The notes: generated from the sequence alone by a model not told the origin. A stretch of DNA of 64,000 nucleotides from Dyadobacter chenwenxiniae (GCF_022869785.1 NZ_CP094997.1:2356001-2420000), one strand, 5' to 3'. Shown: positions 17,225 to 26,532, numbered from the stretch's first letter. Translations and numbers: made by a program.

Positions 17225-17821
17225 TTAGCGGCCGTTTGATTTGGATGCTTTCATACGCGCTTCCCAATTTCTTCGCTCTTCCTGAATGTTGTAGCCGCGC
17301 TCAGAGAGATAATTATTAATCCGCCCTTTGTATTTGCCAAAAACCTTGTGCTTTTCGTCCGACGATCCGCCATCCATCGCTAATTCTCTGGCTTCTGTTA
17401 ACCAGCTCATAATCTGCGATTTTTCTTCCTCTTTCAATGTCGGGATCATGTCTGTGTAAGCTTTATAAGTTACGGGCAACACGCCATAAGTCATTCCGTC
17501 TTTGATTTTCTCAACTTGTGCTGGCGTAAGTTGTGCTGAAAGTTGGGCGACGTAATGTTGATGCAGCTCAGTCCGTTTTTGTGCGATCTGCTCTTCACTT
17601 TTTTGCTGTTGGAGATTATTTAAATCAACATATTGCTTCACCATGATCTCCCTGACTTGCTTATACTTCACAGAATCAGCGATTTGCAAATCGCCAAGTA
17701 TTTTATCCGAGCGTTTGGTGACGGTTGCGAGATAAGCTTTGTCGCTATCCGCCTGGCTTTGCGCCTTCAAAATTGGGCATATAAGCAGTCCGATACAGAG
17801 CAGAATGTGTTTCGTTTTCAT
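17225..17821 (-). CDS. DUF3826-domain secreted protein, function unknown
   Basis: 198-residue protein with a signal peptide (LICPILKAQ|SQ). The remainder is mostly charged helix (QQQKSEEQIAQKRTELHQHY; EEEKSQIMSWLTEARELAMDGG) with the conserved DGMTYGVLPVTYKAYTDMIP and GKYKGRINNYLSERGYN segments of the DUF3826 family. Family members recur in pectin-degradation loci of Bacteroidota but, as far as I know, have no assigned activity. The helical, all-periplasmic character suggests a binding or scaffold role more than a catalytic one, though this is a guess. It is directly abutted by the DUF5703 gene and starts 13 bases after the isomerase-like gene. Confidence 0.82.
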   Translation of the reverse strand: MKTKHILLCIGLLICPILKAQSQADSDKAYLATVTKRSDKILGDLQIADSVKYKQVREIMVKQYVDLNNLQQQKSEEQIAQKRTELHQHYVAQLSAQLTPAQVEKIKDGMTYGVLPVTYKAYTDMIPTLKEEEKSQIMSWLTEARELAMDGGSSDEKHKVFGKYKGRINNYLSERGYNIQEERRNWEARMKASKSNGR

Positions 17822-17834
17822 TGTCGATGCGTAG

Positions 17835-18722
17835 TTATGCGTTTTGAAAAATAGATTTCATGAATGCGGTGTTAGCGCCAAAATTTCCTTTCACGTCTTG
17901 TGGTTTCGCTGCGTCGCGCGAGCGCTCGATAACCAGCCAGCCTTTCCAGCCCATTTTATCCAATGTTGCTTTCACTTTTTTCATATCAATTCGCGTGTTG
18001 TTTTCCAGCCAAACGCCGTCCTTATCTGTACAATGGATCTGGCAAATGCGGTTTTTGCCCAAAATCATCAACTCTTCACTCACATCCCGACCGGCCTCGA
18101 GCGGATTGGAAAAATTAAAATAAATCTGGATCGCCTTCGAGCCAACTTCATTCAGCAACTTCACCTCTTCCGCCGCGCCGAGCGCTGTTTCAATGCCAAT
18201 TACAACGCCGGCTTTCTCAGCCATGGGTGCGATCAGTTTCAGTCGTTCTATAATCTGAGGTCTTAATTCAGGGTTTTTAACCAAATCGCCTTGCACACCC
18301 ATCGGAAGAAATGCCGTTTTAATGTTCATCTGCATCATAGTCTCAATGCAGTCACCGATCGTCTTTTCAATGCCGTCCCGTTTGGCGAATGACTGCGCGT
18401 AAAAGCCCGTCATTGCCAATGAGCAGATTTCCAGGTTAAGCTCCCTTGCCTTATCCAGATATTGTTTCCGGATTTCGGGATCCGCCAGTTTGTTATCAAA
18501 GGTCGGCCGGTTGCCCAAACCGCCCATATCCACCTCCAAACCATCTGCTCCGATTTCCTTTGCCAATTGTAAAGCGCTCAATTTCTGACGTTTTAAGATC
18601 ATCAGGTCAATCACAGCTATTTTGTAGCGTTGTCTTTGCCCCCTCGCCAAAAGCATTGGTGCAAATGGCAGCAATACGCCGGATAATGCTGCAAGGGTAA
18701 GAAATTTGCGTCGTGTCATCAT
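17835..18722 (-). CDS. Sugar phosphate isomerase/epimerase-like TIM barrel with Tat-type signal
   Basis: 295 residues of the xylose-isomerase-like (AP endonuclease 2) TIM-barrel family. Metal-ligand acids are visible on barrel strands: ADGLEVDMGG (about 60), VVIGIETALGAAEE (about 173), QIHCTDKD (about 230) and WLVIERSRD (about 265). The start MMTRRKFLTLAALSGVLLPFAPMLLARG has a twin-arginine-type RR-x-F-L motif, implying export folded to the periplasm. Such exported family members are common in Bacteroidota, but their substrates are mostly unknown. It lies inside the long pectin operon, and its start is about 165 bases downstream of the BNR gene, with a repeat cluster between them. Confidence 0.82.
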   Translation of the reverse strand: MMTRRKFLTLAALSGVLLPFAPMLLARGQRQRYKIAVIDLMILKRQKLSALQLAKEIGADGLEVDMGGLGNRPTFDNKLADPEIRKQYLDKARELNLEICSLAMTGFYAQSFAKRDGIEKTIGDCIETMMQMNIKTAFLPMGVQGDLVKNPELRPQIIERLKLIAPMAEKAGVVIGIETALGAAEEVKLLNEVGSKAIQIYFNFSNPLEAGRDVSEELMILGKNRICQIHCTDKDGVWLENNTRIDMKKVKATLDKMGWKGWLVIERSRDAAKPQDVKGNFGANTAFMKSIFQNA

Positions 18723-18736
18723 TCATTTGTGCTAGA

Positions 18737-18888
18737 AACAGGAAGCCCCGCCGGGGCTGAACCGTGATTCGAATATCCATTGCTAGAAACAGGGTGGCCC
18801 GCTGGGCCGGTTGTGCTCTGGAGGAGCTTTCTGTTTCTAGAAAAATGCATTTGCGTGATCGTTTTTAGCCCCGGAGGGGCTTCCTGTT
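18737..18888. repeat. Composite inverted-repeat (REP-like) element
   Basis: Two 22-base near-identical arms face each other: 18737-18758 (AACAGGAAGCCCC, loop, GGGGCT) and 18867-18888 in reverse orientation, with one mismatch. Each arm is itself a GC-rich hairpin. Between them a second pair, CTAGAAACAG (18783-18792) and CTGTTTCTAG (18831-18840), encloses further GC-rich hairpins. A third copy of the TAGAAACAG motif is at 18733-18741. The outer right arm reaches into the stop codon of the BNR gene (18887-18889). Confidence 0.85.
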
Positions 18889-19969
18889 ATTGCGGCCATT
18901 TTCCTCCACTTATCGCTTTTCCTGTCAATTTGGAAGGATCAATTTTCACATATTTGATCCGCTCGCGGCGCCAGGTGTATACAATGTGCACCATGCCGTC
19001 ATTGGATTGAATTACAGAAGGATACGAGTACTGACTGATCGGCGAATCTTCCAAAATCAACGCAGCTCCCCAATTTTTGCCATCTTCTGAAATCGCCACA
19101 TTCAAAGGCGTGCGTGGCCCTTTCGCTTCATTTCCAGGCGGCAGCACGTGATTATAAACCAATAATTGCCGACCGTCTTTCAATGTCACGGCATCGGTTC
19201 CCGAGTTATTATTTGGCAAATTCGAAGCCTTCATTTCCGACCAGGTTTTTCCACCATCTTTTGACCAGGTTTCGACAATGGCGCGGTTCCGGCTGCGGCA
19301 CAGTATCTGCATATCGCCGTTCGAATAGGTTAAAATGCTTGGTTGGATCGCGCTAATGGCCTTTCCATCATTCAGCGGGCCCACTTTTCGCCATGTTTTG
19401 CCGAAATCAGGGGTTACCTCAAAATGCACCCGCCAGCCATCTTTTCCTTCCGTGCTCGATGGGCACCATAACGCTCCGTTAGCGAGCAAAACCGGCTTGT
19501 TTTTGATCGGGCCAAGAAATCCTTCCTGCAATGCGGTTGGTTTCGACCAGCTTTTGCCGTTGTCCTTGGAAGTGATCAGAAAGCCTTTCCATCCCGCAAC
19601 ATTGGGGCCGACTTTGTAAAACAACATGAGCTCACCTTTTGGAACCTGGTACAAAACCGGGTTCCAGCAAGCATATCGCAATGTATCATTCACAATGCCG
19701 TTCGCAACTTCAACAGGCGCTGTCCATTTACCACTTTCGAGGCGACTTACCCAGATCCCTACGTCGGGATTTCGTTCTTTCGTCCCTCCGAAAAAGGCGC
19801 TTACCAGTCCGCCTGGCGTTTCCGCAATAGTGGACGCATGGCTTTCAGGGAAAGATGTTTTTTCAAAAATGAATTCGTCGGTGACGATGCCGTCCCGGTA
19901 AGTTTGGGCGTTCGTTAGCCCGGTCAGGAATAAGAGGATTGTGGCGATTGCCAGGTGTTGTTTTTTCAT
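18887..19969 (-). CDS. Sialidase-like BNR-repeat secreted protein
   Basis: 360 residues with a signal peptide (LFLTGLTNAQ|T). It is a six-bladed BNR_2-type propeller with Asp-box motifs SKDNGKSWSKP, TPDFGKTWRKV, SKDGGKTWSEM and SEDGKNWG. It also has the FPESHASTIAETPGG..SAFFGGTKE opening and the WNPVLYQVPKGELMLFYKVG segment seen in a subgroup common in plant-polysaccharide loci. True GH33 sialidases carry an Arg triad; I cannot assign one here with certainty, and sialic acid is not expected in pectin, so sialidase is a fold name and not a function. It follows the MGH1-like gene by about 110 bases. Its stop codon overlaps the repeat element 18737-18888. Confidence 0.78.
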   Translation of the reverse strand: MKKQHLAIATILLFLTGLTNAQTYRDGIVTDEFIFEKTSFPESHASTIAETPGGLVSAFFGGTKERNPDVGIWVSRLESGKWTAPVEVANGIVNDTLRYACWNPVLYQVPKGELMLFYKVGPNVAGWKGFLITSKDNGKSWSKPTALQEGFLGPIKNKPVLLANGALWCPSSTEGKDGWRVHFEVTPDFGKTWRKVGPLNDGKAISAIQPSILTYSNGDMQILCRSRNRAIVETWSKDGGKTWSEMKASNLPNNNSGTDAVTLKDGRQLLVYNHVLPPGNEAKGPRTPLNVAISEDGKNWGAALILEDSPISQYSYPSVIQSNDGMVHIVYTWRRERIKYVKIDPSKLTGKAISGGKWPQ

Positions 19970-20031
19970 AATTGTTGTTGCATGTCTCCGGCATTTAAAA
20001 TGCGCTTGTTGTGATTTGCTATCGATATTTC

Positions 20032-20044
20032 GTCCCTCCGGGAC
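20032..20044. repeat. Short GC-rich palindrome (REP-like)
   Basis: GTCCCTCCGGGAC (5-base arms, 3-base loop) sits in the 109-base gap between the MGH1-like and BNR genes. It is similar in design to the hairpins in the 18737-18888 element, though not the same sequence. Confidence 0.5.
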
Positions 20045-20078
20045 TTGCTTTTATGATTTTTCGTGCATTTTATTAAAA

Positions 20079-21629
20079 CTATTTAATCAATAACCTTTCG
20101 ATTTTTTCTGATGAGCCTGCTTTTTTACCGTTGACCAAAACTTGCAGTCCTTTTCCCTTTTTATAGTGACTTCCGTCCTTATCCCATATGATTGTCAGAA
20201 TGTTACCATGATACAGCACATTATCCAGGCAAAACCAGTCCCACTTATTTTGCGGGATCAACGGGTTGACTTCAATGGTGTCATCTTCCCTCGGCCGAAG
20301 CCCGATTAAGCCTGAAATAATGAGGTCATTGAATGTGGAGTGATTGTAATATCTGCTTCTTTCCTGATCGCCTTTGAGCCAGTAACCCGTCGTTTCATCC
20401 AGATATTCGCCGATATAGGGCTTGCCGCGGTAATATTGCGACTCTACATAAAGCTCCATCAACCTGAAATAGGTGGTGTCTGTCAATGTTTTACCATCGC
20501 CAACATTCATCCGGTTGGCCATTCCGGTCAATGTCTGGGAAGTCGCAAATGGCCAGACCGCTCCGTCCCATTCACATTTACAGCATCCGTGCGTGCGGAA
20601 ATCGGGGTGTCTGCGTTCTGCTGTCGTTAGCCCGAATGGCGCGCGAAAGCCTTTTGGTTCAATCACTTGCTGCCAGGCTTCGTCATGTTTTTCATTGGGT
20701 AAATTAAAATACCAGGGAATGTAACCGATTGCTTCACGCACGCCTGCAAAGTCACCTGAGCCGCCTTTTTTTACGGTTTCAAAAAAGCCGCTCCCGGGGT
20801 TCCAGAGCTTTTCTGTAATGAGCCTTTTCAAAGTGTCTGCTTTCGATTGATAAAAGGCCTTGGCAGTGGAATCTCCCTTTAAATGTGCGATCTGAGCGAT
20901 TGCCTTTGCATTTCCGTACATGTAACTGTTAATGGTCGGCCTGGCATTTTGCTCCCTCCGGCCGCCGCTCAATGATTCTTCCATGCCGTCTTTTACATCC
21001 GTTTGCCAGAAAAGGCCGCTTTGCGTGCGGCGGTCTTTTTCCCAGGCCTGATATTCCGATTGCAGATCCGGCAGCATATCCAGCACAAATGCTTTGTCCC
21101 GATTGACCTTATAGCGATTGTAGAGCGCATCGGCCGTCCAGCTGCTGAATGTGAGCAATTTTTTCATTCTGCTCCCCTCATTTCCACGGAACCAAACATG
21201 CACGTAATCATCCAGATATTGCTGATTATGCAGCCAGCGCCCTTCGTAGATGTGATGCCCGAGCGCGCAGCTGATCATGTTGTATTTATCGGCGTAGTTA
21301 CGGTCGACCAGGAATTCGGTGATAATAAAGCCTTGCGGAGTCTGATGAATGTGTTTCCGGAATGTCCACCAGCGATAATAATAGATCTCCTGAAAATTAT
21401 CCTGCGGACAGTCAAACAACGGAATGTTGGATTTCATCCAGTCCCACGATTGCGCATTAGGGATCGCGTTGACCTTATTTTCATCCTCCATCCGGTTGAA
21501 ATGCTCCACATGATGCCGGTAGTTTTCCGCTTTCAGCACGGCAGGCCCTGCACTACGCCTTGAACACGCGCTCATTCCGATCAAAAAAATCAGCAATAAA
21601 TAGATCTGGTTCTTCGTGCGCATGATCAT
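20079..21629 (-). CDS. MGH1-like glycoside hydrolase lipoprotein
   Basis: 516-residue lipoprotein (lipobox GMSAC, C22). The body is an (alpha/alpha)6 barrel of the GH63/mannosylglycerate-hydrolase type, with ITEFLVDRNYADKYN, DVKDGMEESLSG (D214 and E217), NSYMYGNAKA, CEWDGAVWPFATSQ and YNHSTFNDLIISGL as the conserved loops around the active site. These match the MGH1-like domain found in many Bacteroidota pectin loci. The substrate is not known; an exo-acting alpha-glycosidase on a pectic oligosaccharide is inferred from context. The start overlaps the stop of the DUF6298 gene by 4 bases (ATGA), so the two are translationally coupled. Confidence 0.85.
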   Translation of the reverse strand: MIMRTKNQIYLLLIFLIGMSACSRRSAGPAVLKAENYRHHVEHFNRMEDENKVNAIPNAQSWDWMKSNIPLFDCPQDNFQEIYYYRWWTFRKHIHQTPQGFIITEFLVDRNYADKYNMISCALGHHIYEGRWLHNQQYLDDYVHVWFRGNEGSRMKKLLTFSSWTADALYNRYKVNRDKAFVLDMLPDLQSEYQAWEKDRRTQSGLFWQTDVKDGMEESLSGGRREQNARPTINSYMYGNAKAIAQIAHLKGDSTAKAFYQSKADTLKRLITEKLWNPGSGFFETVKKGGSGDFAGVREAIGYIPWYFNLPNEKHDEAWQQVIEPKGFRAPFGLTTAERRHPDFRTHGCCKCEWDGAVWPFATSQTLTGMANRMNVGDGKTLTDTTYFRLMELYVESQYYRGKPYIGEYLDETTGYWLKGDQERSRYYNHSTFNDLIISGLIGLRPREDDTIEVNPLIPQNKWDWFCLDNVLYHGNILTIIWDKDGSHYKKGKGLQVLVNGKKAGSSEKIERLLIK

Positions 21630-24600
21630 TTTTTAGTTATCCAAAAAACCACAGGACCGGTTTTCAATTCCGAGGTTTGGTTTACTTTAATTGACTTACC
21701 TCCCTTGATATTTTCTGTTTTTCCAATGAATTTTCCGGTCGTCGGATCAATGCGGTGCAAGAGGAAATTGCCTTTAAAACTGCTCAGATCCAGATCGAAG
21801 CTTGCATTGGTTTCTTTATAAATGACCGCCCCGGTTCCTGGATTAACCAATTTGTATTCGTCCGAAGAGTCTGGTTTCATTTCGGAAACTTCATTTAAAA
21901 ACCCGTCAGAAATTCGCGGAATTGCACTGATTGATCCGCTAGCCAAGAAAACGGCCCAGGCATTTGAGTCGTAGTTTCCAGCTGAGTAAAGCACTGCTTT
22001 TCCGGGATATTTCCGGCGGTAATCCAGCACTGCTTTGTAAACTGAGTTAAAGGAAATCTTGCCCGTTTTCTGCAACCTGGCGTGTTGCCTTGGCGCAAGG
22101 TTTTGGCCTCCTTCCGGCGCATAATGTGTGCCATCTTCGCGTAAATGCCAGTAACGGATGTCTATCATGTCCACAACTTTGGCATAATCAGGCTCGTCTA
22201 GAATGGCATCCTGAACATCTTTTGTTGTGCTCAGGGCGATTAATGCGTTTTTCCCGGTCTCTTTTTCCCAATCAGCGATCACATCCAGCCAGAATTTCAC
22301 GAAATGCAACGGCCCGGTATACTCGGCACCGATAAACTGAATGACGCCGCTCTGGTCCGCGAAATTCTCCAGGCATTTGCGAATGTATGCGGTGTGAATC
22401 GCCTTGCGCTCAGGATTGGTAATGTCGTAAAACTGCCCGGCCATAAAAATCCGTTTGTCGCCTGCGTAAGGCGGTGGCTCCAGGAAACCAGTGGCGTTTA
22501 TATTGTTTGCCGGGCGCCATGGAAAATCGGCGTAGTGCGCCCCTGCTTCCAGGATGTTGTGCTGGAAGTAATTTTCATGATAGAGCACAAGTCCCTTTTG
22601 ATCTGCCAGTTGCACAAATTCTTTCAGCCGTGCCCAGTACCAGGCATTGTATTTGGTCAGATCATACTTGCTGAGATTATCCCAGGCAGTTTCCTTGCCG
22701 CTCCTTGCGAAAGGCTGCTCGTAAAAAGGTGGCCACACGTCCCCGTCTATGCGGCGGATGCGTTCGTGATCGTCACGTCGGCGGTCGTACCATAGGCCGT
22801 AATTATGATCGAGCACCGTTATATTTTTAGCCAAAAGCGAATCCGTCATCGCATCCGGAATATCTGTCAGACCAGCGCCGGATCTCCCCGGCACGAAGCG
22901 GGTAATGTGCGGTTTGCCTTGTGCTACGTCATGCGGACGAATGCTTCCGCGCCACCACGGAACTTCCTGGCGGTTGCCGGTAACAACCTGATTTCCCCGC
23001 ACAAGCCAGCCGTTTTTGAGGGTTAACGGTGGTAGATTTTGCCTTTTGATCGGTTGTTTTATTCCAATTTCATCAATGGTTTTAATGTTCTCGTATGCAA
23101 CGGGAATGGGATTTCTTTGTATAGCCAAATCTATCCAATCGGCTAGTGAAGCCGCGGGAATATTGGATTTCGCTGTCAGTTCCGCAGCTTGCTGAATGCT
23201 CGGGCTGCTGGAAGCTTCGGACTCCTTAGGCAATATCGCGGCATGAACTACTGCTTCATTTCCAATCCGTTCCGATAATTGTGCGACATATAAACTGCGT
23301 GGTTTAACGTGCTCATTTACGTTCTCCCAATAACCATCGCCAGCAAATTCCGCCCAGATCCCGAATGCAGAGTTGGTTGACCCTGGTGGACTGAAATTCT
23401 CAACGCGGGATGCGGAACATTGCCACATAACACTGTTAGCAGCAGCCCAACCCGCGCCCTGTCCGTCCTGGCCACGATTTTTAAAGCTTAATGCCTGACC
23501 ATCAATGTTTACATTGTCGAATAAAACCCCGGAAGCCCAGCTGTCCGCCGCACCGCTGAAACCAAACGGCAGAACCGACTCACACTGCAAAAATGCATTG
23601 GGCCCGGGAGCGCGGTAACCCGTAGAAAAATCATGAAAACCGTTTTCAGCATAACATCTCTGAAAAAGCGTCAACTGACCTTGTGTGTAAAATGTGTTTC
23701 GCCGCTGACCAGCGATTTCGGAAACCGGCATCAGTGACTTACAATCCTCTACCGTAACCTTTGAAACTGTCTCAAAAAGCGCTACTGCCGATCCGGCAAG
23801 ACCTTTGAAATGCACTTGCCTGACCCATGCATTTTCCACATTTTCCATGGTAACACCCATCCAGCGATGTTCCTCGTCTTTTAGGTTCGTGCTGTCGAAT
23901 GTGGATTCAATGCAAAGATTTTCAATGCCGATCTGGCTAATGCGCCCCAACCAGGCATATTTGGTTATGAAACCGCCGCCAAATTTTCTATCCAAAGCCG
24001 TTGTGATCGGCGCATCAATGGTGATCTGCTTTCCAGAAATGGCTGTAATGGTGCGGTCCCAGATAATATCCCTTTGCCCTGGCTTCCAGCCAAGCCAGCC
24101 GGTTTCACCGCCAAACTCCTCCATTTTGAGCAGCCGGATCCATTCCTTTGTGGATGGACGCTGAATCTGAATATGGTCCCCCACTTTAAAATCAGCCGCG
24201 TCTGAAATATTGAATCTCAATGCATTAACCGGAACATATTCATCTTCAACCTCAATACGATTGCCTTTTTTCAGATCATTTGTACCCAAAATTTGAATGA
24301 TCGTCTCGCGCGAGAGTCCGGTGCCCAGCAATGTCGTTTTATGATCCAATGTCCCGTTTCCACGGATTACAACGCCTGATTTTTTGATGAAAAGGCTTCT
24401 CAAGATCGTATGCACACCCTTTTCCAACAAAACAGCGCCGCGTATCCCCTCCTTGTCCGCTGGCAAAGAACCCACATAATCGATCGCTGCCTGAATGCGC
24501 AAGGTTGCGTCGCCTTCCTTAACCGGCACGATAACCCTGATAGGAACATTCGGAATTTGCTTATTCCCGGCCATATAGCCTGCATAGGAAAAGTCTACAA

Positions 24601-24781
24601 TGCGGTTACCAAGCGAATCGGGGGCGTAATGCAGTTTTCCGTCTTCGCCCAGTGCAACCGGGGACGGCGGCCTGATTTTTTTCTGTGCTAAGACACCATC
24701 AGGCATAAATAAATACAACCCCGTCAGAGACAGGATTGTATTCCATACAATCACCCTTTTTATGTAATCCTTAACCTTCAA
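21626..24781 (-). CDS. Beta-helix plus DUF6298 two-domain secreted protein
   Basis: 1051 residues with a signal peptide (FMPDGVLAQ|K). Residues about 60-500 are a right-handed parallel beta-helix of the pectate-lyase superfamily (VLLEKGVHTI, VVIRGNGTLD, ENLCIESTFDS, VTVEDCKSLMPVSEIAGQRR, FHDFSTGYRAPGPNAFLQCE). Residues about 600-1050 form the DUF6298 region, which looks like a TIM-barrel glycosidase plus beta-sandwich (WYDRRRDDHERIRRIDGDVWPP, LVLYHENYFQHNILEAG, VIQFIGAEYTGPLHFVKFW, DMIDIRYWHLR); E of GAEYTG is a candidate catalytic acid. Such a fusion could couple backbone and side-chain cleavage, which is inference only. It begins 4 bases after the PL1 stop and is co-translated with the MGH1-like gene. 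Confidence 0.82.
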   Translation of the reverse strand: MKVKDYIKRVIVWNTILSLTGLYLFMPDGVLAQKKIRPPSPVALGEDGKLHYAPDSLGNRIVDFSYAGYMAGNKQIPNVPIRVIVPVKEGDATLRIQAAIDYVGSLPADKEGIRGAVLLEKGVHTILRSLFIKKSGVVIRGNGTLDHKTTLLGTGLSRETIIQILGTNDLKKGNRIEVEDEYVPVNALRFNISDAADFKVGDHIQIQRPSTKEWIRLLKMEEFGGETGWLGWKPGQRDIIWDRTITAISGKQITIDAPITTALDRKFGGGFITKYAWLGRISQIGIENLCIESTFDSTNLKDEEHRWMGVTMENVENAWVRQVHFKGLAGSAVALFETVSKVTVEDCKSLMPVSEIAGQRRNTFYTQGQLTLFQRCYAENGFHDFSTGYRAPGPNAFLQCESVLPFGFSGAADSWASGVLFDNVNIDGQALSFKNRGQDGQGAGWAAANSVMWQCSASRVENFSPPGSTNSAFGIWAEFAGDGYWENVNEHVKPRSLYVAQLSERIGNEAVVHAAILPKESEASSSPSIQQAAELTAKSNIPAASLADWIDLAIQRNPIPVAYENIKTIDEIGIKQPIKRQNLPPLTLKNGWLVRGNQVVTGNRQEVPWWRGSIRPHDVAQGKPHITRFVPGRSGAGLTDIPDAMTDSLLAKNITVLDHNYGLWYDRRRDDHERIRRIDGDVWPPFYEQPFARSGKETAWDNLSKYDLTKYNAWYWARLKEFVQLADQKGLVLYHENYFQHNILEAGAHYADFPWRPANNINATGFLEPPPYAGDKRIFMAGQFYDITNPERKAIHTAYIRKCLENFADQSGVIQFIGAEYTGPLHFVKFWLDVIADWEKETGKNALIALSTTKDVQDAILDEPDYAKVVDMIDIRYWHLREDGTHYAPEGGQNLAPRQHARLQKTGKISFNSVYKAVLDYRRKYPGKAVLYSAGNYDSNAWAVFLASGSISAIPRISDGFLNEVSEMKPDSSDEYKLVNPGTGAVIYKETNASFDLDLSSFKGNFLLHRIDPTTGKFIGKTENIKGGKSIKVNQTSELKTGPVVFWITKK

Positions 24782-24785
24782 AATC

Positions 24786-26483
24786 TTACTTTTTGTTAGA
24801 CGGTTCCTTTAATGAAGCCAGCGTATCGTGGTTATTCTTAGGGTCTTTCCAATTTGTTTTCTTTTTCGGATCAATGCCATTAATAAATTTTTCAATGTTG
24901 GCATAGCCGTCGCCGCTCATATCTTTTTGCGCGTCCGAAGCATCGTTTGGATTGAGACTGTATTTCACTTCCCAGTCATCGGGCATGCCGTCATCGTCTG
25001 AATCTTTATAAGGTGTTCCTTTATATTCAGGATAACCCCCTACTTGCGAAATATCTGTAATAATGCCGTTTTTATAAGAATCAATAGGCAAACGACGGTG
25101 CTCAAACTGCGTTTTTGGCAAAGTAACACCATCGATCGGATTGATCTTTCCTGTCCTGACCTGTGTCGTCACGCGCGTGTCCACAGGGTCGCGCTTCGGC
25201 AGGGTTGCGCCTGCATGGGCAAGCACATAATCAAATGACTCTTTGGCGCTCATGATAGGAAACGTCGGCATGGGCAACGGCCTGTTCCACTTCATTTTAT
25301 CCTGATATTTTCCGGCGTCGGCCAGATCTTCAACCTGCACTCCGCCTGCCCAGTTGTCCTTTGTAACCTGCTCGTTGCCTTCCATAACGTTTCCATTCAC
25401 ATAAGCGCGGCCAAAAACCAGATGATCCAGCTTGCTTCGTCCGGCTTCGGGTTTGACGATCCGGTGACCGATGGGCGCATCCTTAGGCGTTTGCGGCCCT
25501 GGCTTGAAATAGTTATTGATAATGTTGTACATCGCCCGGTAATCCCCGCCGTCAATGGAACGGTGCACCCAGTTAAACACCACGTTGTTAGCGAAATTAA
25601 AAATACCAAACCAACCGATGGACGGATTTCTACCAGCGTTATTTGCCCATAAATTGCGCATAAACGTACAATTCTCTCCGCCCAGCGTACTTCCGAACGA
25701 ATGGTTCCAGGTATCCAGCGTCTCGGAAAATATTGAATTCTGAATGGTAATGTTCACCGTAGGAAGCTTTGCTTCGGCAGCGCCGGTGCTGTCGTTATAC
25801 ATATGACGATACATAGACATGTTCTCATCCAAACCCCAACTCGCCGAAACGTGGTCAATCATAATGTTACCAATCGGATTACCACCGATGGAATCATCAC
25901 GACGGCCCACAAATGTCTCACCCCGACGAAAACGCATGTGGCGAATCACGACGTCGTGTGTGTTGATCCAAACCGTTTCTCCTGCCACACACACACCGTC
26001 GCCAGGAGCAGTCTGGCCGGCAATCGTAATGTACGGAGCACGAATAATCAGCGGTGTTTTCAAACGAATGATGCCTGCGACATTAAAAACAATGATGCGC
26101 GCACCGCCCTGCTCACAAGCATCACGCAACGTCCCGGGTCCGCTGTCCGCCAGACTTTTCACCACGTAGACTTTACCACCCCGACCTCCAAAACTGTAAG
26201 CACCACCGCCCTCTGCACCCGGAAAAGCCGGAATGTCAGACTGCGGAAGATCCACCGGCCTGGCCGCCCACGGAATGTAAGGCTTACCATTTTTAGCCTC
26301 CTGCTCAATAATCGGCAGCGCCTTCTGCCAGGCAATTTCCGATTTCCACATCGCAGCCTTCAGAAGCGAATCGCTGGTTTTCTGCGCCGCAGCCGGGATT
26401 TTGGGATATTGAGCGTGGGCTGCTGGTGCCAAAAGGGCCAGGGCAGCTAGAATTAGGAGTGGGAGTGATTTTTTTGATATCAT
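24786..26483 (-). CDS. PL1-family pectate lyase, secreted
   Basis: 565-residue enzyme cleaving de-esterified homogalacturonan by beta-elimination with calcium. It has a signal peptide (LLAPAAHAQ|YP), a linker, then the PL1 beta-helix from about residue 88 (IPAFPGAEGGGAYSFGGRGG, ITIAGQTAPGDG 152-163, IMIDHVSASWGLDENMS 207-223, NAGRNPSIGW 282-291, where R285 fits the catalytic arginine). Residues about 480-540 carry calcium-binding repeats (DSDDDGMPDDWE, DMSGDGYANIEKF), a common C-terminal addition in Bacteroidota pectinases. It is the first enzyme gene after SusC/SusD pair 2, which indicates that this operon targets pectin backbone. A palindrome lies between it and SusD. Confidence 0.93.
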   Translation of the reverse strand: MISKKSLPLLILAALALLAPAAHAQYPKIPAAAQKTSDSLLKAAMWKSEIAWQKALPIIEQEAKNGKPYIPWAARPVDLPQSDIPAFPGAEGGGAYSFGGRGGKVYVVKSLADSGPGTLRDACEQGGARIIVFNVAGIIRLKTPLIIRAPYITIAGQTAPGDGVCVAGETVWINTHDVVIRHMRFRRGETFVGRRDDSIGGNPIGNIMIDHVSASWGLDENMSMYRHMYNDSTGAAEAKLPTVNITIQNSIFSETLDTWNHSFGSTLGGENCTFMRNLWANNAGRNPSIGWFGIFNFANNVVFNWVHRSIDGGDYRAMYNIINNYFKPGPQTPKDAPIGHRIVKPEAGRSKLDHLVFGRAYVNGNVMEGNEQVTKDNWAGGVQVEDLADAGKYQDKMKWNRPLPMPTFPIMSAKESFDYVLAHAGATLPKRDPVDTRVTTQVRTGKINPIDGVTLPKTQFEHRRLPIDSYKNGIITDISQVGGYPEYKGTPYKDSDDDGMPDDWEVKYSLNPNDASDAQKDMSGDGYANIEKFINGIDPKKKTNWKDPKNNHDTLASLKEPSNKK

Positions 26484-26532
26484 GTTTGTTATCGTTGATT
26501 TTGATTTTATGGTAATTGGTCTAACTTACCTC

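Noticed and set aside
18780..19010. Possible small plus-strand gene across the repeat element
   Set aside because: It runs through the inverted repeats and antisense to the BNR gene, with no domain.
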